Positions 27,119-38,470 of a stretch of DNA of 64,000 nucleotides are shown one piece after another. Source of the DNA: Modicisalibacter tunisiensis (GTDB lineage Bacteria > Pseudomonadota > Gammaproteobacteria > Pseudomonadales > Halomonadaceae). The position numbers and the translations under genes were made by a program. Within the stretch, counting starts at the first letter, position 1. Each line of letters begins with the position of its first letter. The stretch covers positions 1,949,739 to 2,013,738 of the forward strand of contig NZ_JAGXFD010000001.1 in assembly GCF_020148005.1 (NCBI RefSeq), given 5' to 3'. The notes beneath the pieces were generated by a model. The model saw only the letters and a list, made by a program, of their open reading frames with translations. It searched no databases and was not told the origin of the DNA.

Positions 27119-27286
27119 CGATGACTGTCTCTTTTTCTTGAATATTGTTGTTGTTGGATTTCTTGGAAGCTGGCGTTGTTCTTGCTGATCTTCTCCAGCG
27201 GCGCCGCTTGTCGTGGCGCTTGAATTCGTCGCATGGCGGGTCGTGGACCGGCGGCGACGTAACAGTGAGCTGGCGTGCTCCGCCTC

Positions 27287-27311
27287 GTCCCCCTCGCCGG
27301 GGGACTTTTTT
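27287..27311 (+). terminator. Plus-strand intrinsic terminator inside the sRNA region
   Basis: A perfect 7-bp stem GTCCCCC / GGGGGAC (27287-27293 with 27299-27305) is followed at once by TTTTTT. It would stop rightward transcripts from the cupin gene before exaC. On the minus strand the same stem follows an A-run and should not terminate. Confidence 0.75.
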
Positions 27312-27665
27312 GCATCTTTTGTTGTTCTTGTGTGATGCGTCTTGCCGCCGTGTCTTGTGCTTGCTCTTCGACGGCCTTCGGTTGTTCTTGGTCTTGTTGC
27401 CGTTTTACCCCGTCACCGTCGATCTGCCTTGTATTTCTTGCCGACGTCCTGCGTCGTTGCGATGGACTCATGATCGATTTTGGCCCCCTCCGAGACAACT
27501 CCACTTTGGTGGCATAGCCGTTCGTCGATCCCGGCAGGGGGCCGGGCAGTACTGCTGCGGCACCGGTTCATTCAGCGACTCATACCTTCGGACTATGTCG
27601 CGGCGGGGCGTCGTGACCAAGACTCAATCGGTGCCACTCATCACAACCCAGTCAGGAGCACAGCC

Positions 27666-29186
27666 ATGATCTACGCCAATCCGGGGAGCGACGGTGCCAT
27701 CGTCGCGTTCGAAAAGCGCTACGGCAACTATATCGACGGCGAGTTCGTCGCCCCGCGCAAGGGCCAGTATTTCGACAACATCAGTCCCGTCAACGGTGAG
27801 GTATTCTGCGAGATACCGCGCTCCACCGAGGAAGATATCGAACTGGCGCTGGACGCCGCGCACCGGGCGGCGCCCGCCTGGGGGCGGACCTCGGCCGCCG
27901 AGCGCAGCAACATCCTGCTGAAGATCGCCGATCGTATCGAGCAGAATCTGGAGATGCTGGCCGTCGCCGAGACCTGGGACAACGGCAAGGCGGTCCGCGA
28001 GACCCTCAACGCCGATCTGCCGCTGGCGGTGGATCACTTCCGTTACTTCGCGGGCTGTATCCGCGCCCAGGAAGGCACCGCCGCCGACATCGACGCCAAC
28101 ACCGTGGCCTATCACTTCCACGAGCCGCTGGGCGTGGTGGGGCAGATCATCCCCTGGAACTTCCCCATCCTGATGGCCACCTGGAAGCTTGCCCCGGCAC
28201 TGGCGGCGGGCAACTGCGTGGTGCTCAAGCCCGCCGAGCAGACGCCGGCGTCGATCCTCAAGGTCATGGAGCTGATCGGCGATCTGCTGCCGCCCGGGGT
28301 GGTCAACATCGTCAACGGCTACGGCGAGGAAGTTGGCCAGGCGCTGGCGACCAGCAAGCGCATCGCCAAGATTGCCTTCACCGGCTCGACCCCGGTGGGT
28401 TCGCACATCCTCAAGTGTGCCGCCGACAACATCATCCCCTCCACCGTGGAGCTGGGCGGCAAGTCGCCGAACATCTACTTCGCCGACATCATGAACGCGG
28501 AGCCCGAGTTCATCGACAAGGCCGTCGAAGGGCTGGTGCTGGCCTTCCTCAATCAGGGCGAGGTCTGCACCTGCCCGTCGCGGGCGCTGATCCAGGAATC
28601 GATGTACGACACCTTCATGGCCAAGGTGATCGAGCGTACCCAGGCGATCAAGCGCGGCAACCCGCTGGACACCGACGTTCAGGTCGGCGCCCAGGCCAGT
28701 CAGGAGCAATTCGACAAGATCATGTCGTACATGGAGGTGGCCCGCGAAGAGGGCGCCGAGTTCCTCACCGGCGGCGGCAAGGAGAGCTTCGATCCGGCCT
28801 ACGACAAGGGCTTCTACATCCAGCCGACCCTCCTCAAGGGACGCAACAGCATGCGTGTGTTCCAGGAGGAGATCTTCGGTCCGGTGGTGGGCGTCACCAC
28901 CTTCAAGGACGAGGCCGAGGCACTGGATATCGCCAACGATACCGAGTTCGGCCTCGGCGCCGGCGTCTGGACGCGGGACATGAACGTGGCCTTCCGCATG
29001 GGTCGCGGTATCCAGGCCGGGCGCGTATGGACAAACTGCTATCACCAGTATCCGGCGCATGCCGCCTTCGGGGGCTACAAGAAGTCGGGCATCGGCCGCG
29101 AGACCCACAAGATGGCACTGGAGCACTACCAGCAGACCAAGAACCTGCTGGTCAGCTACGATACCAATCCGCTGGGCTTCTTCTGA
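27666..29186 (+). CDS. exaC: NAD-dependent aldehyde dehydrogenase, ExaC/AldB type
   Basis: This 506-residue enzyme oxidises acetaldehyde and similar short aldehydes to acids. The start at 27666 follows CAGGAGCACAGCC. Catalytic features are in place: the cofactor loop [12 protein letters not shown] (residues ~239-250), the general base Glu in [13 protein letters not shown], and the nucleophilic Cys in [15 protein letters not shown] near residue 301. The N-terminal [20 protein letters not shown] and the C-terminal [21 protein letters not shown] are characteristic of the ExaC/AldB subgroup. It appears monocistronic. The candidate sRNA is encoded antisense to its upstream region. Confidence 0.93.
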   Translation: MIYANPGSDGAIVAFEKRYGNYIDGEFVAPRKGQYFDNISPVNGEVFCEIPRSTEEDIELALDAAHRAAPAWGRTSAAERSNILLKIADRIEQNLEMLAVAETWDNGKAVRETLNADLPLAVDHFRYFAGCIRAQEGTAADIDANTVAYHFHEPLGVVGQIIPWNFPILMATWKLAPALAAGNCVVLKPAEQTPASILKVMELIGDLLPPGVVNIVNGYGEEVGQALATSKRIAKIAFTGSTPVGSHILKCAADNIIPSTVELGGKSPNIYFADIMNAEPEFIDKAVEGLVLAFLNQGEVCTCPSRALIQESMYDTFMAKVIERTQAIKRGNPLDTDVQVGAQASQEQFDKIMSYMEVAREEGAEFLTGGGKESFDPAYDKGFYIQPTLLKGRNSMRVFQEEIFGPVVGVTTFKDEAEALDIANDTEFGLGAGVWTRDMNVAFRMGRGIQAGRVWTNCYHQYPAHAAFGGYKKSGIGRETHKMALEHYQQTKNLLVSYDTNPLGFF

Positions 29187-29209
29187 GCCTGTCGGTTCGG
29201 TATCAACAT

Positions 29210-29236
29210 CTCGGGCGCGCCACTGGCGCGCCCGAG
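29210..29236. terminator. Bidirectional hairpin between convergent genes
   Basis: A 12-bp perfect stem (29210-29221 with 29225-29236) closes on ACT between exaC and the convergent binding-protein gene. It lacks a T-tract, so efficiency is uncertain. Confidence 0.5.
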
Positions 29237-29266
29237 CTCGTTACCGGACTATCCTGCCTGTACCGG

Positions 29267-30217
29267 TTATCCCGCCTGGTCGAAGCGTGCCCGGACCGCG
29301 TCGATGGCCGGCTGTCCGTCTTTGGCCTCGACCCCGTCGAGCCAGGTGGCGACTTCATCCAGATGCGATCCGATCCACCGGCGTGCCACGTTCTCGGCCT
29401 TCTTCTCCTCGTGACTGTGGGCGTAGACCCACTGGTTCTGGTCGTCGATGTCCACCACCATCTGCGAGAAGAAGCGGTACACGTCCGCATCACGGGCTTC
29501 GAGATCGGCGGGCAGCACGGTCCAGACGGTGCTGCGGATGTCGGCCACCCCCGCGTCGTCGCTGTCCTCGAGGTAGCGCAGGTCGTAGCTGATGTTCATC
29601 CAGTGCGGCTCCCAGCCGATGAAGGTGACCCACTGGTGGTTGTCGATCTTCTGGCCGGCCTGGGCCAGCATGGCGGCAGTGGAACTTTCGCGCAGGCTCC
29701 AGTCGCCCAGTCCGGCGCGATCCGCCTCGATGGCCGCGTTGACGGCGTTGTTGATGCCGGTGCCGGCCTCGATGCCGAGAATCTCGCCGTCGAAGCGATC
29801 ACGGTAGGTATCCAGATCGGCCACGCTGTGCACCCCGGCATCGTACACATAGTCGGGAACCACCAAACCGGAGTTGGCGCCGCGGATATTGGCCGTGGCC
29901 TTGACCACCTTGTCCTGGTCGACCAGCGGCTCGATCATGTCCTCCTCGACCGGATACCAGCCGCCCAGGTAGGCCTCCAGGTCGCCTCGCGCCAGGCCGT
30001 CGAGAATCACGCTGACCGCCAGGTTGTTCTGCCGGGTGCGATAGCCCATCGCCTCGAGCAGCTGGGCGGCCACCTCGCTCTTGACCGTCACTCCGGGCCA
30101 GGGCGGAACGCCCAGACGGACGGTGTCTATGTCGGCGCTGGCTGCGCTGCCGGCCCCCCACAGGGGCAGGGCGGATAGCAGGGCAAGGGCGGTGGAAGGC
30201 AGCAGGGGCCGGGTCAT
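29267..30217 (-). CDS. Glycine betaine/proline-type ABC substrate-binding protein
   Basis: This 316-residue periplasmic protein has a signal peptide cleaved near SAASA (residue ~28) and the OpuAC-like fold. VRLGVPPWPGVTVKSEVAAQL opens the first lobe. LGGWYPV and the Trp-containing FIGWEPHWMNISYDLRYLED supply aromatic residues of the kind that cage quaternary ammonium ligands. No ATPase or permease gene lies next to it, so it is an orphan receptor that may serve a transporter encoded elsewhere. The exact ligand (betaine, choline, proline betaine) is not decided by the sequence. Confidence 0.88.
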   Translation of the reverse strand: MTRPLLPSTALALLSALPLWGAGSAASADIDTVRLGVPPWPGVTVKSEVAAQLLEAMGYRTRQNNLAVSVILDGLARGDLEAYLGGWYPVEEDMIEPLVDQDKVVKATANIRGANSGLVVPDYVYDAGVHSVADLDTYRDRFDGEILGIEAGTGINNAVNAAIEADRAGLGDWSLRESSTAAMLAQAGQKIDNHQWVTFIGWEPHWMNISYDLRYLEDSDDAGVADIRSTVWTVLPADLEARDADVYRFFSQMVVDIDDQNQWVYAHSHEEKKAENVARRWIGSHLDEVATWLDGVEAKDGQPAIDAVRARFDQAG

Positions 30218-30381
30218 GGCAAGGCTCCATATAATGAGTGGCCAACTCAGCCTATCCCGGGGAGCGGCAGTCCTTTGCCGCCAGGCGACACTCGGGCGAC
30301 GCCGGGCGTCATCATGGCGATTTCCGCGCCGCGCGCCATCCCGTTACAATGACACTACCTACTCTTGGTGGATCTCGAGCG

Positions 30382-30864
30382 ATGCATTGTCCCTTCTGCG
30401 GTAAGAACGATACCAAGGTCACCGATTCGCGATTGGTCGCCGAAGGGGATCAGGTGCGCCGGCGGCGCCAGTGCGGTGCCTGCGGCGAGCGCTTTACCAC
30501 CTACGAGACCGCCGAACTGGTCATGCCACGGGTGATCAAGGCCGACGGCTCGCGGGAGTCCTTCGACGCCCGCAAGCTGCGCGACGGCATGCTGCGGGCG
30601 CTGGAGAAGCGCCCGGTGAGCGCCGAGTCGATCGAGGCCGCGGTGGAGCGCATCCGCCAGCGGCTGCGCGCGCGCGGCGAGCGCGAGATCGAGGCCCGTG
30701 AAATCGGCGAGGAGGTCATGCACGCACTCAAGCGGCTCGACCAGGTGGCCTACATCCGCTTCGCGTCGGTCTACCGGCGCTTTCAGGACATCGACGAGTT
30801 CCGCGCCGAGATCGACCGGCTCGCCCAGGAGCCGAGCTTTTCGCCTGGTGACGAGTCACGCTGA
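30382..30864 (+). CDS. nrdR: Transcriptional repressor of ribonucleotide reductase genes
   Basis: This 160-residue regulator has the NrdR signature. The zinc ribbon has cysteines 3, 6, 31 and 34 (CPFC and CGAC), and an ATP-cone domain covers residues ~49-139 ([21 protein letters not shown]). It senses dATP/ATP and represses nrd operons through NrdR boxes. The start at 30382 places CPFC at residue 3, as in all family members. A TACAAT -10-like box (30345-30350) with a weak TTCCGC -35 lies upstream. It heads the riboflavin cluster, a common gammaproteobacterial arrangement. Confidence 0.96.
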   Translation: MHCPFCGKNDTKVTDSRLVAEGDQVRRRRQCGACGERFTTYETAELVMPRVIKADGSRESFDARKLRDGMLRALEKRPVSAESIEAAVERIRQRLRARGEREIEAREIGEEVMHALKRLDQVAYIRFASVYRRFQDIDEFRAEIDRLAQEPSFSPGDESR

Positions 30865-30906
30865 GCCGGTCCACCGGACGACCATCCTGCAACCGCCGAG
30901 GAACGC

Positions 30907-32040
30907 ATGGCCAAGGCGACACCCGAATCCTTCATGGCCCGCGCGCTGGAACTGGCGCGACGCGGGCTCTATACCACCGATCCCAATCCGCGCGTGGGCT
31001 GCGTGCTGGTCAAGCAGCGTCGCGTGGTCGGCGAGGGCTGGCACGTGCGTGCCGGCGAGCCGCATGCCGAGATCCATGCTCTGCAGGCCGCCGGTGAGGC
31101 GGCGCGAGGCGCTACCGCCTACGTGACCCTCGAACCCTGCGCCCACCACGGCCGTACCGGGCCCTGCGCGCAGGCGTTGATCGAGGCCGGCGTGAAGCGG
31201 GTGGTGGTGGCGATGGAAGACCCCAATCCCGAGGTGGCCGGGCGTGGCCTGGCGATGCTGCGCGAGGCGGGGGTCGCCGTCGAGACGGGGCTGCTGGAAG
31301 CTGACGCCCGGCGGCTCAATCCGGGGTTCGTGTCGCGCATGACGCACCGGCGGCCGTTCGTGCGGCTGAAGATGGCCATGAGCCTCGATGGTCGCACGGC
31401 CATGGCCAGCGGCGAATCGCAGTGGATTACCGGGCCGGCGGCGCGAACCCAGGTGCAGCGGCTGCGGGCGCGCTCCAGCGCGGTGATGACCGGGGTCGAA
31501 TCAGTGATCCACGATGACTCGCGGCTGACGGTGCGTGCCGATCAGCTGGGGCTCGAGGCCGGGGCGGCGGCCCGGGTGGCCGCGCGCCAACCATTGCGGG
31601 TGATCGTCGATTCGCGACTGCGTCTGCCGCTGGCGGCGGCCTGCCTGCGCGAGCCCGGGCGTACACTGGTGGCGACCTGCGCCCGCGAGCCGGACCGCCG
31701 CGCCGCCCTGGAAGCGGCCGGCGCCGAGGTGCTCGTGCTGCCGGCGCGGGAGGCGCGGGTCGACCTGGCGGCACTGCTGCGCCACCTGGCGGCCGAGGAG
31801 GCCTGCAACGAGGTGCTGCTGGAAACCGGCGCGACGCTCGCCGGGGCGATGCTCGACGCCGAGCTGATCGACGAGATGCAGCTGTTCGTCGCGCCGACGC
31901 TGCTGGGTGGCGAGGCACGCCCGCTGTTCGCTCTGCCGGGGCTGGCGCGAATGGCCCAGCAGCGTCCGTTGCAGATCGACGACATCCGCGCGGTGGGGCG
32001 CGACTGGCGCATCATCGCGCGTCCCGAGCGGGTGAGCTGA
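30907..32040 (+). CDS. ribD: Bifunctional riboflavin pyrimidine deaminase/reductase
   Basis: This 377-residue enzyme performs steps two and three of riboflavin synthesis. The N-terminal cytidine-deaminase-like domain (residues ~1-145) has the zinc site in GEPHAEIHAL and EPCAHHGRTGPC. The C-terminal reductase domain (~150-377) starts RRPFVRLKMAMSLDGRTAM and has LLETGATLAGAML. It sits 42 bp after nrdR with a GAGGAACGC ribosome site. Downstream a riboflavin synthase gene would be usual, but the next gene is ribBX. Confidence 0.95.
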   Translation: MAKATPESFMARALELARRGLYTTDPNPRVGCVLVKQRRVVGEGWHVRAGEPHAEIHALQAAGEAARGATAYVTLEPCAHHGRTGPCAQALIEAGVKRVVVAMEDPNPEVAGRGLAMLREAGVAVETGLLEADARRLNPGFVSRMTHRRPFVRLKMAMSLDGRTAMASGESQWITGPAARTQVQRLRARSSAVMTGVESVIHDDSRLTVRADQLGLEAGAAARVAARQPLRVIVDSRLRLPLAAACLREPGRTLVATCAREPDRRAALEAAGAEVLVLPAREARVDLAALLRHLAAEEACNEVLLETGATLAGAMLDAELIDEMQLFVAPTLLGGEARPLFALPGLARMAQQRPLQIDDIRAVGRDWRIIARPERVS

Positions 32041-32188
32041 TGGCATCGCGGGGCTGGCGCGCCGGGCCCCGGGCAGGTACCCTGACCGCCGACCTGACAC
32101 GGCGCACAGGGCCGCGGTGGGCTCGCCGGCGTCGCCCGGTGACGACATCGCCTGCCCGGCCGACTCCTAGACACGCTGGGTCTGAAAC

Positions 32189-33391
32189 ATGAAGACCGGA
32201 GATTCCATGGCGCTTTCCAATTCCCACGCCGCCGATTCCGACTTGCCGACCCCCGGTGGGCTGGCGCGCGTCGAGGCCCTGGTCGAGGACATTCGCCAGG
32301 GCAAGATGGTGATCCTCATGGATGACGAGGATCGCGAGAACGAAGGCGACATCATCATGGCCGCCGAGAAGGTGGAGCCCGAGCACATCAACTTCATGGC
32401 CCGGCACGCGCGCGGACTGATCTGCCTGCCGATGACCCGCGAGCGCTGCGAGCGTCTCAAGCTGCCGCTGATGGTCCGCGACAACGGCTCCGGCTTCGGC
32501 ACCAAGTTCACCGTGTCGATCGAGGCCGCCGAGGGCGTCACCACCGGCATCTCCGCCGCCGATCGCGCCCGCACCGTGCGCGCGGCGGTGGCACGCGATG
32601 CCGAGTCGGCCGACATCGTGCAGCCCGGGCACATCTTCCCGCTGATGGCCGAGCCGGGCGGCGTGCTGCGCCGTGCCGGGCATACCGAAGCGGCCTGCGA
32701 CCTGGCGGCGATGGCCGGTCTCGATCCCAGCGGCGTCATCTGCGAGGTGATGAACGAGGACGGCAGCATGGCACGGCGTCCCGAGCTCGAGCGCTTTGCG
32801 GTCGAGCACGGCCTGAAGATGGGCACCATCGCGGACCTGATCCACTACCGCATTCACAACGAGCAGACCGTCGAGCGGATCGACAGCCAGACGGTGCAGA
32901 CCACCTTCGGCGAGATGACCCTGCACGTCTTCCGGGATCGCATCCAGGGCGCCCATCATCTGGCGCTGGTCAAGGGCGAGCCTCACGCCTCGGCGCCGAC
33001 CACGGTACGCGTGCACCTGGCCGACAGCCTGCGCGATCTGCTGGCCCTGCAGAAGGGCGAACAGGCCAGCTGGACCGCCCACAGCGCCCTGGCGCATGTC
33101 GCCGCCGCCCCGGCCGGTGTGTTCGTGCTGCTCGATGACGGGCGGGCGCCCCTGGACTTCAAGGCCCAGCTCGACATCTTTCTCGGTCGCCAGCGGGCCC
33201 CGCGCACCAGCGATTCCGACGGGGCCGGCAATTATCTGATGATCGGCACCGGCTCGCAGATCCTGCGTCAGCTGGGGGTGGGCCAGATGCGTCTGCTCAG
33301 CTCGCCCTGGAAATTCTCGGCCCTGTCGGGCTTCGACCTGGAAGTGGTCGAGCGGATCGATGCCGAGGCGGCGCCCGGCGCCGCCGACTGA
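32189..33391 (+). CDS. ribBA: 3,4-DHBP synthase with degenerate GTP cyclohydrolase II domain (RibBX type)
   Basis: This 400-residue protein has an intact N-terminal dihydroxybutanone-phosphate synthase domain (residues ~20-225), with [32 protein letters not shown] and [15 protein letters not shown]. The C-terminal part aligns in position to GTP cyclohydrolase II but lacks its zinc cysteine cluster and the catalytic Arg-rich segment. Where CHSGCLTGD-type residues should be, it reads [19 protein letters not shown]. This matches the RibBX hybrids reported in other proteobacteria, which keep only RibB activity. A separate ribA must therefore exist elsewhere. An in-frame ATG at 32207 is an alternative start. 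Confidence 0.93.
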   Translation: MKTGDSMALSNSHAADSDLPTPGGLARVEALVEDIRQGKMVILMDDEDRENEGDIIMAAEKVEPEHINFMARHARGLICLPMTRERCERLKLPLMVRDNGSGFGTKFTVSIEAAEGVTTGISAADRARTVRAAVARDAESADIVQPGHIFPLMAEPGGVLRRAGHTEAACDLAAMAGLDPSGVICEVMNEDGSMARRPELERFAVEHGLKMGTIADLIHYRIHNEQTVERIDSQTVQTTFGEMTLHVFRDRIQGAHHLALVKGEPHASAPTTVRVHLADSLRDLLALQKGEQASWTAHSALAHVAAAPAGVFVLLDDGRAPLDFKAQLDIFLGRQRAPRTSDSDGAGNYLMIGTGSQILRQLGVGQMRLLSSPWKFSALSGFDLEVVERIDAEAAPGAAD

Positions 33392-33436
33392 CGCGCGTCG
33401 TCATGCAGCCGGCGCGTCAGGCGCCGCGGGTCGACG

Positions 33437-33465
33437 CAGACATTCGCGCGGCGGTTGCCTAGAAT
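33437..33465 (+). promoter_or_regulatory. Sigma-70 promoter for ribH-nusB-thiL-pgpA
   Basis: CAGACA (33437-33442) and TAGAAT (33460-33465) are separated by 17 bp. They match the consensus at 4/6 and 5/6 positions. The predicted start, about 33472, is roughly 20 bases ahead of ribH, allowing its expression apart from ribD. Confidence 0.5.
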
Positions 33466-33492
33466 AGGCCCCTTTTTGTCCAGGACATGGTT

Positions 33493-33975
33493 ATGCAGCC
33501 GATATCTCAAGTCGAAGGTTCCTTCACCGACGTCGACGGTCGTTACGTGATCGTCGTCGGCCGGTTCAATCATCACGTCGTCGACAGCCTGGTCGAGGGC
33601 GCAGTCGACAGCCTGGTGCGCCATGGCGTCGATGAGGACAACATCGATCTCGTGCACGTCCCCGGTGCCTGGGAGCTGCCGCTGGCGGTCAAGCGCGCCC
33701 TGCAGGTGGTCAAGCCGGATGCGGTGATCGCGCTGGGTGCGGTCATCCGCGGCGGCACACCGCACTTCGAGCACGTGGCCGGTGGCTGCAACGCCGCGCT
33801 CGGCAACCTGCAGCTCGAGTTTGATACGCCCATCGCCAACGGGGTGCTGACGGTCAACTCCATCGAGCAGGCCATCGAGCGTGCCGGTACCAAGGCGGGC
33901 AACAAGGGCACCGAGGCCGCGATGGCGGCGATGGAGATGGTGTCCTTGATGCGTCGCCTGGGGGGCCAGGCATGA
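33493..33975 (+). CDS. ribH: Lumazine synthase (6,7-dimethyl-8-ribityllumazine synthase)
   Basis: This 160-residue enzyme condenses DHBP with the RibD product. It has the family segments [52 protein letters not shown] with the catalytic His, and [17 protein letters not shown]. Two nearby ATGs exist. 33493 has the AGGA ribosome site at proper distance, whereas 33487 lies too close to it. The gene overlaps nusB by four bases. Confidence 0.95.
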   Translation: MQPISQVEGSFTDVDGRYVIVVGRFNHHVVDSLVEGAVDSLVRHGVDEDNIDLVHVPGAWELPLAVKRALQVVKPDAVIALGAVIRGGTPHFEHVAGGCNAALGNLQLEFDTPIANGVLTVNSIEQAIERAGTKAGNKGTEAAMAAMEMVSLMRRLGGQA

Positions 33976-34472
33976 GCGATCGCAAGCGCTCTCCCCAGGC
34001 CGGCCGCCAGGCGCGGCACGCGGCCCGGGAACTGGCCGTGCAGGCGCTCTACCAGTGGCAGATGACCGGCAAGCCGGTGGCCACCGTGGAAGCCGAGTTC
34101 CGCAGCCAGGTGGCCGACGAGGATCTCGAGGACCATGAGAACTGGCACAAGGTCATGGAACTCGCCGACCTGGCGTTGTTCCACGAGCTGTTCCAGAACG
34201 TGGCCCGCTATCGCAGCGACCTGGACGCCGCCATCGCGCCGCTGCTCGATCGTCGCCTCGAGGATCTCGACAGCATCGAGCTGGCGATCCTGCGCCTGGG
34301 GGCCTACGAGCTCTCTCATCGTCTCGAGGTACCCTATCGCGTGGCGATCAGCGAAGGCGTCGAGCTGGCCAAGTCCTTCGGGGCCACCGACGGCCACAAG
34401 TACGTCAACGGCATCCTCGACAAGCTGGCCAGCCGCCTGCGGTCGACCGAGGTCAACGCGCGTCGTCGCTGA
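33972..34472 (+). CDS. nusB: Transcription antitermination factor NusB
   Basis: This 166-residue all-helical protein starts ATGA-coupled to ribH. An arginine-rich N-terminus ([19 protein letters not shown]) binds boxA RNA with NusE (S10). The [14 protein letters not shown] and [20 protein letters not shown] blocks are diagnostic. It supports rRNA antitermination. The ribH-nusB-thiL order is widely conserved. Confidence 0.96.
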   Translation: MSDRKRSPQAGRQARHAARELAVQALYQWQMTGKPVATVEAEFRSQVADEDLEDHENWHKVMELADLALFHELFQNVARYRSDLDAAIAPLLDRRLEDLDSIELAILRLGAYELSHRLEVPYRVAISEGVELAKSFGATDGHKYVNGILDKLASRLRSTEVNARRR

Positions 34473-34485
34473 CGTGCCGGCTGCC

Positions 34486-35439
34486 ATGCCCAGCGAGTTC
34501 GAGCTCATCGCCCGTTTCTTCGCGCGCCCCTGCGACGCCGAGCCGGGTGTCGTGGCGGGGCCGGGCGACGACTGCGCGTTGCTGGCGCCGAGCGCCGGCA
34601 GCGAGCTGGCGGTGAGCGTCGACACCTCGGTCGTCGATGTGCATTTCCCGCCGGCGGCGCCGGCGGTGGCGATCGGCCATCGGGCGCTGGCCGTGGCGCT
34701 CAGCGACCTGGCGGCCATGGGGGCCCGAGCGCGCTGGTGCCTGCTGGCGGCGACCCTGCCCGAGGCCGACGAGGCGTGGCTGGAAAGCTTCGCCGCGGGC
34801 TTTCACGCCCTGTGCCGCCGCAGCGGTGTAGTGCTGGTCGGCGGTGACGTGACTCGCGGGCCGCTGAGCCTGTCGGTGACCGTGCAGGGCGAGGTGCCGG
34901 CCGGCCGGGCGCTGCGTCGCTCGGGCGCCAGGGCGGGGGATGTGCTGGCCGTGACCGGGGCACTGGGCGGCGGCCGTGGCGGGCTCTCGGCCTGGCAGGC
35001 CGGGGTGCGTGATCTCGATGATCCGCTGCTGCGGGCCTACCTGCTGCCGGAGCCGCGGCTGGCCGCGGGCGAGGTACTGCGCGAGCTGGCGCATGCGGCG
35101 ATCGATGTCTCCGACGGCCTGCTGGCCGATCTGCGGCACCTGTGCAGCGCCAGCGGGGTCGGCGCGTCGCTGCAGCCCGAGGCGCTGCCGCTGGCCGAGG
35201 GGCTGGTGGCGCGACTCGGCGAGACGGCGGCCCGGGAGGCCGCACTCGCCGGCGGTGACGACTACGAACTGCTGGTCGCGCTGCCGCCCGAGACGGTGGC
35301 CGAGGCCGAGCGTCGACTCGGGGCGCTCGGCCTGCCGCTGACGCCGATCGGTCGCGTCGTCGCCGAGCCGGGCATCCACGGCATCGGCGACGGGGCCCGC
35401 GCCGCGGGCTGGCAGCATTTCCCGGGAGGGGCATCATGA
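34486..35439 (+). CDS. thiL: Thiamine-monophosphate kinase
   Basis: This 317-residue enzyme phosphorylates thiamine monophosphate to thiamine diphosphate. It has EFELIARFF at the start, GPGDDCALL and the metal site VSVDTSVVDVHFPP (residues ~42-55), LSDLAAMGARARW, GGDVTRGPL, IDVSDGLLADL and AGGDDYELLVAL. The ATG at 34486 is used; a GTG at 34474 is also in frame. It lies 13 bp after nusB and overlaps pgpA by four bases. The thiamine importer thiBPQ lies 3 kb downstream. Confidence 0.95.
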   Translation: MPSEFELIARFFARPCDAEPGVVAGPGDDCALLAPSAGSELAVSVDTSVVDVHFPPAAPAVAIGHRALAVALSDLAAMGARARWCLLAATLPEADEAWLESFAAGFHALCRRSGVVLVGGDVTRGPLSLSVTVQGEVPAGRALRRSGARAGDVLAVTGALGGGRGGLSAWQAGVRDLDDPLLRAYLLPEPRLAAGEVLRELAHAAIDVSDGLLADLRHLCSASGVGASLQPEALPLAEGLVARLGETAAREAALAGGDDYELLVALPPETVAEAERRLGALGLPLTPIGRVVAEPGIHGIGDGARAAGWQHFPGGAS

Positions 35440-35909
35440 ACCGTGCTCCCTCCAGCGTCTGGCGTCGTCCCACGCACTTCTTCGCCTTCGGGCTGGGCAG
35501 CGGCGCGGTGCCGTTCGCCCCCGGCACCTTCGGTACCCTGGCGGCAATTCCCTTCTACTGGCTGCTCTCGGGGCTCACTCTCTCCTGGTACCTGGGGCTG
35601 GTGCTGGCGGCCGGGCTGATCGGCATCTGGCTGTGCGAGAAGACCTCCCGGGATCTGGGCGTTCACGATCACTCCGGCATCGTCTGGGACGAGTTCGTCG
35701 GCTACTGGCTGACCATGGCCGCGGTGCCGTTCTCGTGGCAGGCGGCGCTGTGGGGATTCGTGGTGTTCCGGGTGTTCGACATCATCAAGCCCTGGCCGAT
35801 TCGCCTGGTCGACCGGCGCGTCGCCGGGGGCTTCGGCATCATGTTCGACGACATCCTTGCCGGTGTGTATGCCTGGAGCACCATGCACCTGTGGTTCTGG
35901 CTGCACTGA
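35436..35909 (+). CDS. pgpA: Phosphatidylglycerophosphatase A
   Basis: This 157-residue membrane phosphatase produces phosphatidylglycerol. It contains FGLGSGAVPFAPGTFGTLAA, HDHSGIVWDEFVGYWLTM with the acidic metal site, and FDIIKPWPIRLVDRRVAGGFGIMFDDILAG, all PgpA hallmarks, with about four membrane segments. It is the last gene of the nusB cluster. Its product is the acceptor lipid for MprF encoded elsewhere in the window. Confidence 0.95.
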   Translation: MNRAPSSVWRRPTHFFAFGLGSGAVPFAPGTFGTLAAIPFYWLLSGLTLSWYLGLVLAAGLIGIWLCEKTSRDLGVHDHSGIVWDEFVGYWLTMAAVPFSWQAALWGFVVFRVFDIIKPWPIRLVDRRVAGGFGIMFDDILAGVYAWSTMHLWFWLH

Positions 35910-35926
35910 GCGCCGCGCCCGTCGCG

Positions 35927-35953
35927 CTTGAAGTTTACCCGTCCTGCCCGCAT
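35927..35953 (+). promoter_or_regulatory. Sigma-32 heat-shock promoter of lon
   Basis: CTTGAA (35927-35932), a 14-bp spacer, and CCCGCAT (35947-35953) fit the sigma-32 consensus CTTGAA-N11-15-CCCCAT. Transcription would begin near 35960, about 40 bases before lon. E. coli lon is also a sigma-32 gene. A nested inverted repeat (35935-35973) overlaps the -10 box. Confidence 0.75.
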
Positions 35954-35999
35954 AGCAGGTTTCAGACGGGTAATTCGACCCAGCGGACAAGGGTGAACG

Positions 36000-38420
<2,421 letters not shown>

Positions 38421-38464
38421 GACGGGGCGTGTCGGTCGTGAGGACGAGGTGAGAGACGAGGGGC

Positions 38465-38470
38465 TATAAT
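38465..38470 (+). promoter_or_regulatory. Probable -10 box of thiBPQ
   Basis: A consensus TATAAT lies 42 bases ahead of thiB, but no good -35 hexamer is seen 16-18 bp upstream. The 92-bp lon-thiB gap has no room for, and no trace of, a TPP riboswitch. Confidence 0.4.

Larger units (their letters stand above)
27082..27463 (-). ncRNA. Candidate Crc/Hfq-sequestering sRNA (CrcZ-like)
   Basis: The minus strand of this gap is A-rich and packed with AAnAAnAA (CA) motifs, the targets of the Hfq/Crc complex. These are AAGAACAA at 27382-27389, 27322-27329 and 27176-27183; AACAACAA at 27319-27326 and twice in 27145-27155; and AAGAAAAA at 27132-27139. The 10-mer CAAGAACAAC occurs three times. A stable stem (27287-27305) separates two A-rich segments, and an intrinsic terminator ends the RNA near 27082. 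A weak promoter pair, TTGTCT / GATCAT with a 17-bp spacer (27493-27498 and 27470-27475), would give about 380 nt, close to the ~400 nt of Pseudomonas CrcZ. No sigma-54/CbrB promoter was found. No protein frame fits. Confidence 0.5.

Noticed and set aside
26929-27504. Minus-strand 191-codon frame over the candidate sRNA
   Set aside because: Its C-terminal part is antisense to the conserved cupin, it has no ribosome site, and its Gln/Lys-rich text merely reflects the A-rich CA motifs.
27631-27636. TGGCAC on the minus strand as a sigma-54 -24 element for the sRNA
   Set aside because: The expected TTGC -12 element is not at the correct distance: GG-N10 is followed by GT, and the nearest TTG is only three bases after TGGCAC.
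32041-32188. FMN riboswitch in the ribD-ribBX gap
   Set aside because: The gap is 148 bases and shows none of the conserved FMN-aptamer blocks. The gap ahead of ribH also lacks them.
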